NCBI RefSeq assembly: GCF_002564045.1
Contig: NZ_PDJK01000002.1
Span: forward strand, 3,038,001 to 3,102,000
DNA from: Amycolatopsis sulphurea
GTDB lineage: Bacteria > Actinomycetota > Actinomycetes > Mycobacteriales > Pseudonocardiaceae
DNA length: 64,000 bases
Direction: 5' to 3'
Part shown: one piece after another, positions 46,120-55,307 of the stretch
Layout of the letters: each line of letters starts with the position of its first letter
Numbering within the stretch: position 1 is the first letter of the stretch
Made by a program: the position numbers and the translations under genes
Notes under the pieces: model-generated
Told to the model about the DNA's origin: nothing
What the model saw: the letters and a program-made list of their open reading frames with translations, nothing else
Databases searched by the model: none

Positions 46120-46740
46120 GTGACCACACCACCGTTCGGCGTGCCGCCGGCTTCGAATCCGTTCGAGCCGCCGCGAACGCCGCCCCCTGCGCCGATCCGG
46201 CCGCAGGGGGTGTCCGGCAAGGTGAAGGGCCTCATCGCGGGTGCGGTCGTGCTCGCGGTCGGGCTCGGGGTGCTGGCCGCGTTCGGCGTCGCCGGCATCG
46301 TGCGTTCGGCCGGTCCGCCGGTCGCCGGCAGCTGCCTCTACCTCAGCGACGCAGGCGCGGACACGCAGAGCTACCACGGGGCGGACTGCTCGGACAGCCG
46401 TGCTTCCTACCGGGTCGACAACGTCGTACGTGGCCGCTCCAGCTGCGAGGGTCAGGACTACGTGCGGTTCGAGATCTACGGTTCCACGCGTACGTTGCGT
46501 ACGCCGCAGGAGACGTTGTGCCTGGCGCTGAACGTGTCGAATGGCGAGTGTTTGCGCGGAGTCGCCGACGAGACGTCTATCAGCAAGGTCGCGTGCAGTG
46601 ACGCGAGCGCTGAAGCACGCGCCGAAGTACACGCGGGGCAACAGTCCGATAAGGCCTGTGGCCAAGACGGCACGCCTCTCGTGTACGCCGGTCCGCCCGT
46701 GCGCACCGTGTGCCTCAAGCCGGTCGGCAAGAATATTTAG
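46120..46740 (+). CDS. hypothetical Cys-rich membrane-anchored protein (LppU-like ectodomain)
   Basis: A 206-residue protein with a Pro-rich cytoplasmic start (PPFGVPPASNPFEPPRTPPPAPI), one transmembrane helix (about 38-63) and an exported domain of about 140 residues. That domain contains seven or eight cysteines (GSCLYLSD, GADCSDSRASYRV, SSCEGQDY, TLCLALN, GECLRGV, KVACSDA, KACGQDG, TVCLKPV). The even spacing suggests disulfides. No named family is certain; it resembles actinobacterial LppU-type ectodomains. GTG at 46120 with a GGAGGAG site. It is convergent with the binding protein gene (0-bp gap). Confidence 0.6.
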   Translation: MTTPPFGVPPASNPFEPPRTPPPAPIRPQGVSGKVKGLIAGAVVLAVGLGVLAAFGVAGIVRSAGPPVAGSCLYLSDAGADTQSYHGADCSDSRASYRVDNVVRGRSSCEGQDYVRFEIYGSTRTLRTPQETLCLALNVSNGECLRGVADETSISKVACSDASAEARAEVHAGQQSDKACGQDGTPLVYAGPPVRTVCLKPVGKNI

Positions 46741-47706
46741 CTACTGCTGGTTCGCTGCGGGCAGCATCGCTTGTACGTCGAGCCGGTTCGGGATCAGGCC
46801 GGAGCTGTGCATCAGGTCGGCCACGCGTTGCAGCCGGGTGGCCGACAGCGTGGTCGGGTAGCTGCCGAGGGAGATCAACGCCGCAGTGGTCTGGTCGATG
46901 TCGGAGAACGACGGCAGCGCGTCGCGGACCATGGCGGGATCCGCCGCGGCGAGCTGGGCCTGGGTGAGCACCCGACGGAATGCGGCGAGGGTACGCGGGT
47001 TGGCCGCGGCGAACGCGCCGGTCGACGCGTAGCCGGACGAGGGGAAGTCGAGCGTGGCCCCGCTCGAACCGTCGACCAGGATCTGCGCGCCCAGCTCCTT
47101 CTCCGCCCGGGTGATGAACGGTTCCATCATCACCGCCGCGTCCGCCTGCCCGGCCTGCAACAGCTGCGGCATCTGCGAAAAGGGGCTCGCCTGCAGGCGG
47201 ATCTTCGCCGGGTCGACGCCTGCGGTCGCGAGCACCGAGCGAGCGGTCAGCGCGCAGATGTCGGTCTGGTTGTCGACCGCGATCCGCGGTGTCTTCTTCG
47301 CGGTGGGCTCCGCGTAGTCGGAGCCGGGCAGGGTGACCAGGGCGATCGTGTTGCTGCTGGAGGTGTAGGCCTCGCCCTGCATCTGGAGGGCGGTCCCGCC
47401 GGCGGCCGCGTGGAACAGCGAGACGTCGCTGGCGAAGGTCACGTCCACCTCGCCGGCGCTCAGCTTCGCCACACCGTCCGCGGTGCCCAGGTCGACCAGT
47501 TCGACGTTCAGGCCGGCTTGCCGGAACTTCCCGGCCACCGCCGCGATCCGCAACGGCGCGGTGTCGATCGGATCGGCCACCCCCACGCGCAGTGTCGCCC
47601 GTTCGGGAGCGGTTGGTCGCGGACTGTCACCGGAGTCGAACATTCCGCAACCTGCGCTCGCCAGAAGTACCGCTACCAGCGCAAACGCCGGGCCGATCAG
47701 CTTCAT
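46741..47706 (-). CDS. NitT/TauT-type ABC substrate-binding lipoprotein, orphan (SBP-1)
   Basis: A 321-residue lipoprotein with signal KLIGPAFALVAVLLASAGC, lipid attached at Cys20. The mature part is a type II binding protein of the nitrate/sulfonate/taurine family: VADPIDTAPLRIAAVAGKF, GLNVELVDLGTADGVAKLSAGEVDVTF and SSGYASTGAF. No permease or ATPase gene is next to it. It is paralogous to the binding protein at 57.8 kb, with a matching C-terminus (LQRVADLMHSSGLIPNRLDV). It is divergent from a NIT-domain kinase, and a perfect inverted repeat lies in its leader. Confidence 0.88.
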   Translation of the reverse strand: MKLIGPAFALVAVLLASAGCGMFDSGDSPRPTAPERATLRVGVADPIDTAPLRIAAVAGKFRQAGLNVELVDLGTADGVAKLSAGEVDVTFASDVSLFHAAAGGTALQMQGEAYTSSSNTIALVTLPGSDYAEPTAKKTPRIAVDNQTDICALTARSVLATAGVDPAKIRLQASPFSQMPQLLQAGQADAAVMMEPFITRAEKELGAQILVDGSSGATLDFPSSGYASTGAFAAANPRTLAAFRRVLTQAQLAAADPAMVRDALPSFSDIDQTTAALISLGSYPTTLSATRLQRVADLMHSSGLIPNRLDVQAMLPAANQQ

Positions 47707-47742
47707 ATCTCGCACCTGCCAGGAGAATCTCTGCCTGCTGCT

Positions 47743-47772
47743 GGATCGTATGGGCCGCTGCCCATACGATCC
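47743..47772. promoter_or_regulatory. perfect 13-bp inverted repeat in the SBP-1/kinase-1 divergent region
   Basis: GGATCGTATGGGC (47743-47755), CGCT, GCCCATACGATCC (47760-47772). It lies 37 bp before the SBP-1 start and 130 bp before the kinase-1 start. It could be a dimeric operator or a hairpin in the SBP-1 leader. No terminator-like T-run. Confidence 0.7.
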
Positions 47773-47901
47773 CCGACAGGGCCGCACCCCCGCCAGGGTG
47801 GTTTCCCGATCCGTGCCGGGACCCTACTCTCCAGTAGTTCGAGCTCGGAAACCCTCGATGACGTCCGTGGGTAGGGGTCCCGCGGTGAAAAGGAAGCACA
47901 G

Positions 47902-50721
47902 GTGACCCGTCGCGACCAGCGTCCCCGATCGGGCGACGCGACGGATCCTGCTTTCCGCGAGGTCCGCGGCCAGTGGCGCTTGCGCAACTGGCATCTGCGC
48001 ACCAAGCTCTTCGCGGTCCTGCTGATCCCGGCGCTGGCTGTGGTGCTGCTGGTCGGCCAGCGGATCGACGGCGATCTGAGCGACGCGCAGCAGCTGGCCG
48101 AGTTCGCCGCGCGCAGCCGGGTGGACGCCACCGTCGCCGAAGCCGTGCACCAGCTGCAGCGCGAACGCGATGTCACGGTGCGTTTCGTGGCCGCCGACCG
48201 CAAGGGCGCCACCACCGGGCTCTCCACCCAGCGCAACCGGGTGGATCAGTCGATCGGCGCATTCGAGCAGGCCTTCGCCGACAGCCGCTCCCGGCTCGAC
48301 GTCACCGCGGTGGCCAGCCTGCGGCAGAGCGAGGACCGGCTGCGCGTGCTGGGCGGCCTCCGCTATTCCTCCGAGCACTCCGCCTTCCCGGCCGACGCCG
48401 TGCTCCGGTCCTACAGCGAGCTGATCTCCGGTCTGCTCGACATCAGCGACACCGCGGCGGCGGACGTTTCGAACGGGGCGCTGGCCCGGCTGCGGCTGGC
48501 CGGCAACGCGCTGGCCCGGATCAAGGACCAGATGTCGGTGAAGCGGGCGGTGCTGGCCGAGGCGATCACCCAGGGCACGCTCAACCGCGACCGCACCCGT
48601 TCGTTGCTGGGCGCCGAGGCCGAACTGGCCGCCGCCCGCAACGACTACCGCACCTTCGCCACCGCCGACCAGCAGCGGATGTACGACGACACGGTGCTCG
48701 GCCTCGTCGTGGACATCGGCAACGACATGGTCGAATCGGCGCTGATCCGCGCGGAGAACAACCAGCCGCTGGCCGGGCTTGACGCGGACCGGTGGGACAC
48801 CGCGGCGACCTACACGGTCAATCTGGCCCACCAGGTGCAGCAGGCGTTGCTCGTTCAGCTGCAGGAGCAGACCGACACGCTCGCCGCCCGCGCCCGCACG
48901 TCGACGATCTGGGACGGCGGCATCGTGCTGGCCGTGCTGCTGGTCGCCGGGGTGCTTTCGGTGATCATCGGCCGGTCGCTGCTGCGGCCGTTGCGCGTGC
49001 TGCGGCGCACCGCGCTGGAGGTGGCCGACCACCGGCTGCCCGAAGCCGTGCAGCGGCTGCTCACCGAACCCGATCCGGGGCCGGAGAACCTCCGCCACCG
49101 CGCGGCGGTCGCGCCGGTGCCGGTGTTCACCAGGGAAGAGGTGGGTCAGGTCGCGCGCGCGTTCGACGCGGTGCACGGCGAGGCGGTGCGGCTGGCCGCG
49201 GAACAGGCGATGCTGCGCGAGAACGTCAACGCGATGTTCGTGAACCTCTCGCAGCGCAGCCAGGATCTGGTGGAGCGGCAGCTGGCGGTGCTCGACCGGA
49301 TGGAGGCGGGCGAGCAGGACCCGGAGACCCTGGGCGGGCTGTTCGAGCTGGACCACCTGGCCACCCGGATGCGGCGCAACAGCGAGAACCTGCTCGTGCT
49401 CTCCGGTACCGATCTCGAACGCGAGGACTCCGGACCGGTGGTCGCGGACGAGATCATCGGCGCGGCAGTGTCCGAAGTGGAGGATTACCAGCGGATCGAA
49501 CTCGGCCCGGCGCCTGCCCTGGCGGTGCGCGGGGCGGCCGTCAACGACCTCGTGCACGTGGTGTCCGAACTGCTGGAGAACGCCACGCGCTACTCCGGTG
49601 CCACGACCGCGGTCACCGTGCACAGCGAGTGGGCCGGGCAAGGCGACTGGCGGATCGAGATCACCGACCGTGGCGCCGGAATGCCGCAGGCGGAGATCGA
49701 CCGGACCAACGCGCGGCTGGCCGAGCCACCGGAGGTGGACGTCGAGGTTTCCCGGCGGATGGGCCTGTACGTGGTGGCGACCCTGGCCGTGCGGCACGAC
49801 ATTCGTGTTTCGCTGCGGCCGGGTGAGAAGTCCGGACTGACCGCGACCGTGGTGGTGCCTGCGGCGCTGATCGTCGAAGCCCCGCCGCTGCCACCCGCCG
49901 AGGAGCCGGCGGCCCCACCGGAGACGGAGTCGCTCGCCCCGCTCGTCCCGGACGAGCCCGAGGAACCCGGCCCGCTGCTGACCCCGGTACTGGAGCCCGG
50001 CCCGCCGCGGCGGGCGCCGGTGGTGGAGAGCCCGTCGTCGTGGCCAGAGCCCGGGAAAGAGGCTTCGCACCTCGAAATCGACGCACCGACCGACCGGATG
50101 CCCGCCTATCGTGACGTGCTCTCGCGCTGGTTCGGCCTTGCTGAGGCGGCGGAAGAGCCCGCGGTGCCGGAAGAGCCGCGGCCAGCGGAGCCGGCGCTTG
50201 AGCCGGACGCGGTGTTCGAGGCGTTCCGCGATCCCGGTCCGCCGGTCGAGTCCGTGGCGATGCCGGTCGAGCCGGAGGCCACGCCGGTCGCGTCCGCCGC
50301 GGTGCCGGTCGAGCCTGCGGCGCCGGTCCGGCCGGAGGCCGCGCCGGTCGAGCCGGTGCACGAGACCGCGCCGGTCGAGCCGGAGTCGGTACCCGCTGCG
50401 GAGCCGTTGCCCGTGACGAATTCCGACCCGGAGCCCGAGCCCGCGAACGTGGCGTTCCCCACGGTCGACCCGGACGCCGCGGCCGAGTCCGCCGAGCCGT
50501 CCCGGTGGCCGACGCCGGAAGAGCTGGCGCAGGCGAACCGGGCCGAGGAGACCTGGCCGTTCCTCCGGCCGGCCGGCGCGGTGGACCCCGGGCAGGTGCC
50601 CGAGCAGCGGCCGATACTCTCGCTTTCTCCCGAAGCGGTACGCGAACGGATGACGAGCCTGCAAGGCGGATTCCGGCGTGGCAGGCACGCCAGGGGGGAC
50701 GACCGCCGACCCTCGGATTGA
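47902..50721 (+). CDS. NIT-domain sensor histidine kinase, orphan (kinase-1)
   Basis: A 939-residue membrane sensor. Transmembrane helix 1 (36-54), an extracytoplasmic nitrate/sulfonate-sensing NIT domain (55-335, with the family start RSRVDATVAEAVHQLQRERD), helix 2 (340-362), HAMP, a kinase core with His485 in FELDHLATRMRRNSENLLVL, and a HATPase domain (SELLENATRYS, ITDRGAGM, MGLYVVATLA). The last 270 residues are disordered and rich in Pro/Glu/Val (VEP units), with two short motifs shared with kinase-2. GTG has an AGGAAG site. No roadblock, DUF742 or GTPase genes follow, so any conservon partners lie elsewhere. Confidence 0.9.
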   Translation: MTRRDQRPRSGDATDPAFREVRGQWRLRNWHLRTKLFAVLLIPALAVVLLVGQRIDGDLSDAQQLAEFAARSRVDATVAEAVHQLQRERDVTVRFVAADRKGATTGLSTQRNRVDQSIGAFEQAFADSRSRLDVTAVASLRQSEDRLRVLGGLRYSSEHSAFPADAVLRSYSELISGLLDISDTAAADVSNGALARLRLAGNALARIKDQMSVKRAVLAEAITQGTLNRDRTRSLLGAEAELAAARNDYRTFATADQQRMYDDTVLGLVVDIGNDMVESALIRAENNQPLAGLDADRWDTAATYTVNLAHQVQQALLVQLQEQTDTLAARARTSTIWDGGIVLAVLLVAGVLSVIIGRSLLRPLRVLRRTALEVADHRLPEAVQRLLTEPDPGPENLRHRAAVAPVPVFTREEVGQVARAFDAVHGEAVRLAAEQAMLRENVNAMFVNLSQRSQDLVERQLAVLDRMEAGEQDPETLGGLFELDHLATRMRRNSENLLVLSGTDLEREDSGPVVADEIIGAAVSEVEDYQRIELGPAPALAVRGAAVNDLVHVVSELLENATRYSGATTAVTVHSEWAGQGDWRIEITDRGAGMPQAEIDRTNARLAEPPEVDVEVSRRMGLYVVATLAVRHDIRVSLRPGEKSGLTATVVVPAALIVEAPPLPPAEEPAAPPETESLAPLVPDEPEEPGPLLTPVLEPGPPRRAPVVESPSSWPEPGKEASHLEIDAPTDRMPAYRDVLSRWFGLAEAAEEPAVPEEPRPAEPALEPDAVFEAFRDPGPPVESVAMPVEPEATPVASAAVPVEPAAPVRPEAAPVEPVHETAPVEPESVPAAEPLPVTNSDPEPEPANVAFPTVDPDAAAESAEPSRWPTPEELAQANRAEETWPFLRPAGAVDPGQVPEQRPILSLSPEAVRERMTSLQGGFRRGRHARGDDRRPSD

Positions 50722-50734
50722 ACGGGAAAGACCG

Positions 50735-51412
50735 ATGAGCTCGACTGCTCCCCTACTGGAAGTGATCGCGCTGAGCGCCGAGGACGCGGAGCGCGCACAG
50801 GAGGGCGGCGCGGACCGGCTGGAACTGGTGGCCGACATGGCCGCCGACGGGCTGACCCCGTCCGGCGAGACCGTGCGCGCGGTGCTCGCCGCCACCGATC
50901 TGCCGGTACGGGTGATGGCGCGAGCGGAGAACTCGTTCGCCGCCGGTGCGTTCGACCGGCTGCGGGCCGGGGTCGCCGAGCTGATCGACGCGGGTGCGCA
51001 GGAGTTCGTTTTCGGCTTTCTCACTGAAGAGTCCGAAGTGGACGTCGACGCCTGCCGGTCGTTGCTAGCGGAGATCGACGGACGGCCGTGGACCTTCCAC
51101 CGCGCCATCGACCGGGCGCGGGACCCGCTCGCCGCGTGCGACGTGCTGGCCGGACTCGGCTGTGACACGGTGCTGGCCGCCGGCAGCCCGCACGGGGTCG
51201 GCAGCGGTCTTTCGGTGCTGCAGCGGCTGGTTCGCCGCACGACCGGTCCGGAGCTGCTGGTCGGCGGCGGGCTGCGGGCGCAGCAGGTGCATCTGTTGCG
51301 GGCCGGTGGCGTGCGCGGATTCCACGTGGGCAGCGCGGTGCGCCGGGGTGGCTGGGACGCGCCGGTCGACCCGGCCGCTGTGCGCGCATGGGCCGAGCTG
51401 GTCAAGGGCTGA
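50735..51412 (+). CDS. cutC: CutC-family protein
   Basis: A 225-residue TIM-barrel protein. Family pattern: LEVIALSAEDAERAQEGGADRLELVADMAADGLTPS at the start, ITFHRA-equivalent PWTFHRAIDRARDP in the middle, and GSGLSVLQRL near the end. CutC was linked to copper homeostasis in E. coli, but its true role is debated. It begins 13 bp after the kinase-1 stop with a GGGAAAG site, so it may be co-transcribed. It is followed by a composite palindromic repeat. Confidence 0.88.
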   Translation: MSSTAPLLEVIALSAEDAERAQEGGADRLELVADMAADGLTPSGETVRAVLAATDLPVRVMARAENSFAAGAFDRLRAGVAELIDAGAQEFVFGFLTEESEVDVDACRSLLAEIDGRPWTFHRAIDRARDPLAACDVLAGLGCDTVLAAGSPHGVGSGLSVLQRLVRRTTGPELLVGGGLRAQQVHLLRAGGVRGFHVGSAVRRGGWDAPVDPAAVRAWAELVKG

Positions 51413-51416
51413 ACCC

Positions 51417-51511
51417 AGGCTGTCGGCAAAGTCGGTGAGGGGCTCTGCGCAGCCGCGGAGGTCTGTGAAGGGGCCCTTCACGGACTCTGAGTCTGTGAAG
51501 GGCCCCTTCAC
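51417..51511. repeat. composite dispersed repeat, copy 6
   Basis: A spacer module (about 51417-51460, starting AGGCTGTCGGCAAAGTCGG) followed by a full double-palindrome core (51461-51511). The spacer is homologous to those of copies 4 and 5. It starts 5 bp after the cutC stop, before the decarboxylase gene. Confidence 0.92.
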
Positions 51512-51636
51512 CGGCTGGGGTTCGTTCAAGGGCTCCGGGCTCTCCGGCCTGATCGGTACCCGAGGGCACTTTTCCCGGCGCCGGGGAAAGTGCTCTCGTT
51601 CGTGTTCGCGGCCGCCCGCAGGGATAGCGTTGGGGC

Positions 51637-53223
51637 ATGACTCGCACCGTCCGGGACGCCACTCGCGAACTGCTGCGTAACCTCGGTCTCACCACGGTGT
51701 TCGGCAACCCGGGCACCACCGAGATCGCGTTCCTCACCGACTGGCCCGACGACTTCGCCTACGTGCTCGGACTGCAGGAGTCGGCCGTGGTCGCGATGGC
51801 CGACGGGTACGCGCAGGCGACCCGTAGACCGGTGCTGGTGAACCTGCATTCCGCAGGTGGGGTGGGGCATTCGCTCGGCCACGTGTTCACCGCCTACCGC
51901 AACCGGACCCCGTTGATCGTGCTGGCCGGTCAGCAGACCCGTTCGCTGCTGCCGGACGAGCCCTTCCTCGGCGCGGTGGAGGCGGCGAACTTCCCGCGGC
52001 CGTACGTGAAGTGGAGCGTGGAACCGGCGCGCGCACAGGACGTGCCCGCCGCCATCGCGCGTGCCTACCACGTGGCCACGCAGGCGCCGCAGGGTCCGGT
52101 GTTCGTTTCCGTTCCGGTGGACGACTGGGACGCCGAAGCGACCATGCCGTTGCCGGGCGGGCATCGAGTGCCCGGATTCGCACCCGATCCGGCTGCGCTG
52201 GACGGGCTGGTGACTGCGTTGGACGGGGCGCGGCGGCCGGTGCTGGTGGTCGGCGCGAGCGTCGACCAGGACGGCGCGGTGCCGGACGTCGTGGCGCTGG
52301 CGGAGAAGCTCAACGCCGGGGTGTGGGCGGCCCCGATGTCCGCGCGGTGCTCGTTCCCGGAGGACCACCGGCTGTTCCTCGGTTTCCTGCAGCCGGAACG
52401 GAAAGCCGTCGCGGCCGCGCTGGGGGAGCACGACCTGGTGCTGGTGCTCGGCGCGCCCGCGTTCACCTACCACGTCCACCGTGGCGAGCCGGAACGCCCG
52501 CTACCCGCGCTGTACCTGGTCAGCGACGACGATCAGGTGCTCGCGAGGGCGAACGCCGGGGTCGGGATCCGCTCGACGCCGGGGCACGCCATCCGGGCGC
52601 TGACCGAGCGGGTCGCGGCAGGCGAGCGGTCCGCGCCCGCCCGTCCCGCGCCCGCGGCCAAACCCGCCGGGACCACCCCGATCGCGCCGGGCTTCGCGTA
52701 CTCGGTGCTGGCGGAACTGTTGCCGGACAACGCGATCGTGGTCGAAGAGACGCCGAGCCATCGCAATCAGCTGCACGATCAGCTGCCGATCACCGCGACC
52801 GACACCGGATTCCTCACCGTCGCGAGCGGCACCCTCGGCTACGGCCTGCCCGCGGCGGTCGGCGCCGCGCTGGGCCGTCCGGACCGCAAGGTGGTCGCCG
52901 TACTCGGCGACGGGTCCGGCATGTACTGCGTGCAGGCGCTCTGGACCGCTGCGCGGCAGCACGTGCCGGTCACCTTCATGGTGCTGGACAACCGGCAGTA
53001 CGCCGCGGTCCGCATTCTCGGCGAGACGGCGGGCGGGCGGAAGGTGCCGGGCACCGATCTCGGCGGCATCGACTTCGCCCAGCTGGCACAGAGCATGGGC
53101 TGCGCGGCACAGACCGTCGAGCAGGCCGCCGACTTGCGCCCGGCGCTGGCCGCCGCGCTCGCTTCGGACGCGCCGAGCCTGGTGCACGTGAAGGTGGATC
53201 CGAATCCGGAGACGTTGTACTGA
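51637..53223 (+). CDS. thiamin-diphosphate enzyme, benzoylformate decarboxylase-like
   Basis: A 528-residue ThDP-dependent enzyme with the three-domain decarboxylase fold. The N-terminal domain has FGNPGTTEIAFLTDW and the catalytic His of NLHSAGGVGHSLG (BFD His70 position). The FTYH near residue 274 corresponds to BFD His281. The ThDP/Mg motif is GDGSGMYCVQALWTAARQHVPVTFMVLDN. These features fit benzoylformate decarboxylase better than acetolactate synthase. The likely reaction is decarboxylation of an aromatic 2-oxoacid; the true substrate is not shown. The ATG start is at 51637. It lies 45 bp before an acyl-CoA dehydrogenase gene. Confidence 0.85.
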   Translation: MTRTVRDATRELLRNLGLTTVFGNPGTTEIAFLTDWPDDFAYVLGLQESAVVAMADGYAQATRRPVLVNLHSAGGVGHSLGHVFTAYRNRTPLIVLAGQQTRSLLPDEPFLGAVEAANFPRPYVKWSVEPARAQDVPAAIARAYHVATQAPQGPVFVSVPVDDWDAEATMPLPGGHRVPGFAPDPAALDGLVTALDGARRPVLVVGASVDQDGAVPDVVALAEKLNAGVWAAPMSARCSFPEDHRLFLGFLQPERKAVAAALGEHDLVLVLGAPAFTYHVHRGEPERPLPALYLVSDDDQVLARANAGVGIRSTPGHAIRALTERVAAGERSAPARPAPAAKPAGTTPIAPGFAYSVLAELLPDNAIVVEETPSHRNQLHDQLPITATDTGFLTVASGTLGYGLPAAVGAALGRPDRKVVAVLGDGSGMYCVQALWTAARQHVPVTFMVLDNRQYAAVRILGETAGGRKVPGTDLGGIDFAQLAQSMGCAAQTVEQAADLRPALAAALASDAPSLVHVKVDPNPETLY

Positions 53224-53268
53224 TCATCTCGCATTGACCCGATCGGAGGGGGCTGCTGAGATGACAGC

Positions 53269-54486
53269 GTGCAGCCACTCCTCACCTCCGGACAGCAGGA
53301 ATGGGTCGACCGCGCGGGCGAGCTGGCCGAGATCTTCGCCGGTCGTGCCGCGCGGCACGACCGGGAGAACACCTTCCCGCACGAGAATTACGACGACCTG
53401 CGCGCGGCCGGTTTCCTGCGCCTGTCGGTGCCCGAGGAGCTGGGCGGGTTCGGTGCGGGCCTGCCGGAGATCCTGCCGGTGCTGGAACGGCTGGCGATGG
53501 GTGACGGCGCGACCGCGCTGGCGTTCACCATGCACCTGTCCCCGCTCGGGCAGTGGTCGAACATCTGGCGCCGGACGAAGTCGCCGCGGCTGGAGGCGAT
53601 GCTGCGCAAGGCGGTCGACGGCGAGCTGATCTGGGCGTCGATCACCAGCGAAACGGGGCTGCCCAACGACCTGACCGACGCGCGGACCCGCGCGGTCCGG
53701 GTCGACGGCGGGTTCGAGCTGACCGGGCGCAAGAGCTTCGCCACCAACTCCTCGGTTGCCACGCACTGCTCCACGACCGCGCGTCACGAGGACGCCGACG
53801 GCGGTCCGCGGCTGCTGCTCTGCCAGATCGCGCTCGACCAGCCCGGCGTGACGATCCACCGCACCTGGGACACCATGGGCATGCGCGGTACCCAGAGCAA
53901 CGACGTCGAGCTGGACAAGGTGTTCGTCGAGGACGCCGCGGTGGTGCACTCGCTGCCGGTACAGCATCTCGACGCGCGGGTGCTGGAAACCGTGTGGGCG
54001 TGGGCGATGCCGGCGTTCTCGGCCGTCTACACGGGAGTCGCCGCGGGAGCGCTGGACTGGACGGTGCGTTCCCTGGCCAAGCGCGGCAAGACGGCGGACC
54101 CGGTGCTGCAGGACGTGATCGGAGCGTGCCAGATCCAGCTGGAAAGCTCCCGCGCCCTGATCCACCGGCACGCCGACGAGGTGACCAGCCGCCGCTTGTT
54201 CACCGGCGACGTGCAGGAAGGCGTGGCCCGCTGCGCAATGGTGAAGTACGTCGCGGCGAACAACGCGGTCGAGGTGATGCAGCGCCTGGTCGAGGTCCTG
54301 GGCGGCATGTCCTACACCAAGGCGCTGCCCTTCGAGCGCATGTGGCGCGACATCCAGGCGAGCACGTTCATGCCGATGGGGAACCTGGCGACCCGCAAGC
54401 TGGTCGGCGCAACCGTGCTCGGCGTGCGTACCCGTCCGGAGATCGGGCCGGAGGAGACCGGGCCGGAGTCGCGCGCTCGGGAGTGA
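53269..54486 (+). CDS. acyl-CoA dehydrogenase-family flavoprotein
   Basis: A 405-residue FAD enzyme with an acyl-CoA dehydrogenase architecture. It has an N-terminal helical domain (HDRENTFPHENYDDLRAAGFLRLSVPEELGG), a middle beta domain (SITSETGLPND, LTGRKSFATNSS, TWDTMGMRGTQSNDVELDKVFV) and a C-terminal helical domain (QRLVEVLGGMSYTKALPFERMWRDIQAS). The catalytic Glu region of classical members is not recognisable. It may instead be a flavin monooxygenase-like relative such as those acting on sulfur or aromatic compounds. GTG start at 53269. Probably co-transcribed with the decarboxylase gene. Confidence 0.82.
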   Translation: MQPLLTSGQQEWVDRAGELAEIFAGRAARHDRENTFPHENYDDLRAAGFLRLSVPEELGGFGAGLPEILPVLERLAMGDGATALAFTMHLSPLGQWSNIWRRTKSPRLEAMLRKAVDGELIWASITSETGLPNDLTDARTRAVRVDGGFELTGRKSFATNSSVATHCSTTARHEDADGGPRLLLCQIALDQPGVTIHRTWDTMGMRGTQSNDVELDKVFVEDAAVVHSLPVQHLDARVLETVWAWAMPAFSAVYTGVAAGALDWTVRSLAKRGKTADPVLQDVIGACQIQLESSRALIHRHADEVTSRRLFTGDVQEGVARCAMVKYVAANNAVEVMQRLVEVLGGMSYTKALPFERMWRDIQASTFMPMGNLATRKLVGATVLGVRTRPEIGPEETGPESRARE

Positions 54487-54590
54487 GCCGGGTTACCTCG
54501 GATGGGTGACCCGCTGCCGAACGGCTGATCATCGCGGACCTCCCGGATTACCGTGGCCGATCCGGCCACGGTGTTCAGGGGAGGGACCAC

Positions 54591-55307
54591 ATGGCGAAGC
54601 AGGAGTTTCGGCAAGGACCGAATGGCCCGTATCCGATAACGCCCAGGAAAGGCGGCGGGGCGAAGCTTTTCGTGGGCGCGGTCGCCGTGGTCGCGGTCGT
54701 CGGCGTGGGCAGCGCGGCCGGGCTCGGCGGCGCTGGGATCGAAGCCGGGACGGTCGCGGAAGCGTTACCCGGCAACGTTTCTGGTGACGTCGTGGACTCA
54801 CTGCCCGGACGCAGCCTGAAAACCCGCACCTCGGAGGCCCGCAAGTCCGCGGAGCGCGGGCGCAAGCGCGAGACTTTCGGCCGGTTCAAGCTCAAACAGC
54901 TGAAGCATGCGGTACGGCACGAGGCCGAATGCCTTGCCGCCGCCACCGGCCGGGTGCGGGATTACCTGGCTCGGCACCGGTGTACGGCACTGGACCGCGC
55001 TCTCTACGCAATCGGTGACGGTCATGGCAACGCGGCCGCGATCTCCGTCGTGCGGGTGGGTTTTCCGAAGAAAAGCGACGCCACCGGGTGCGAAAAGGTG
55101 GAGGAGGTGCAGGGGAGTGGCGACCTCAGGCCGCTGGGTGCCGCCGCGCTCGGTTTGGCCGGTTTCTCCTTCTCCGGGCACCATTACGACTCCCGCATCG
55201 ACAAGCGGACGCTCGTCGTTGCCGAAGCCGAGACGGTCGCCGGGCACCTCGACGCCGGTACGCTCGATGCGCTGGCCGAGGTCTCGGTGTGGTTTCCCCG
55301 GCTCTGA
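54591..55307 (+). CDS. hypothetical secreted or membrane-anchored protein
   Basis: A 238-residue protein of no family that I recognise. The start MAKQEFRQGPNGPYPITPRKGGGAKLF is basic. A hydrophobic segment follows (residues 25-48, VGAVAVVAVVGVGSAAGLGGAGI), probably a membrane anchor. A basic, Lys/Arg-rich region (78-105) precedes a C-terminal 130 residues with four cysteines (HEAECLAAATG, RHRCTALDRAL, ATGCEKVEEVQG). The ATG has GGGGAGGGACC upstream. It is convergent with the ABC ATPase gene, with no gap. Confidence 0.55.
   Translation: MAKQEFRQGPNGPYPITPRKGGGAKLFVGAVAVVAVVGVGSAAGLGGAGIEAGTVAEALPGNVSGDVVDSLPGRSLKTRTSEARKSAERGRKRETFGRFKLKQLKHAVRHEAECLAAATGRVRDYLARHRCTALDRALYAIGDGHGNAAAISVVRVGFPKKSDATGCEKVEEVQGSGDLRPLGAAALGLAGFSFSGHHYDSRIDKRTLVVAEAETVAGHLDAGTLDALAEVSVWFPRL

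Noticed and set aside
46741..47706. SBP-1 as a ThiY-type thiamin-precursor receptor linked to the thi genes
   Set aside because: It is 27 kb from the thi genes, has no riboswitch, and its closest relative in the window is next to a NIT kinase.
47824..51429. 1201-codon minus-strand frame over kinase-1 and cutC
   Set aside because: Antisense shadow of the kinase VEP repeats.
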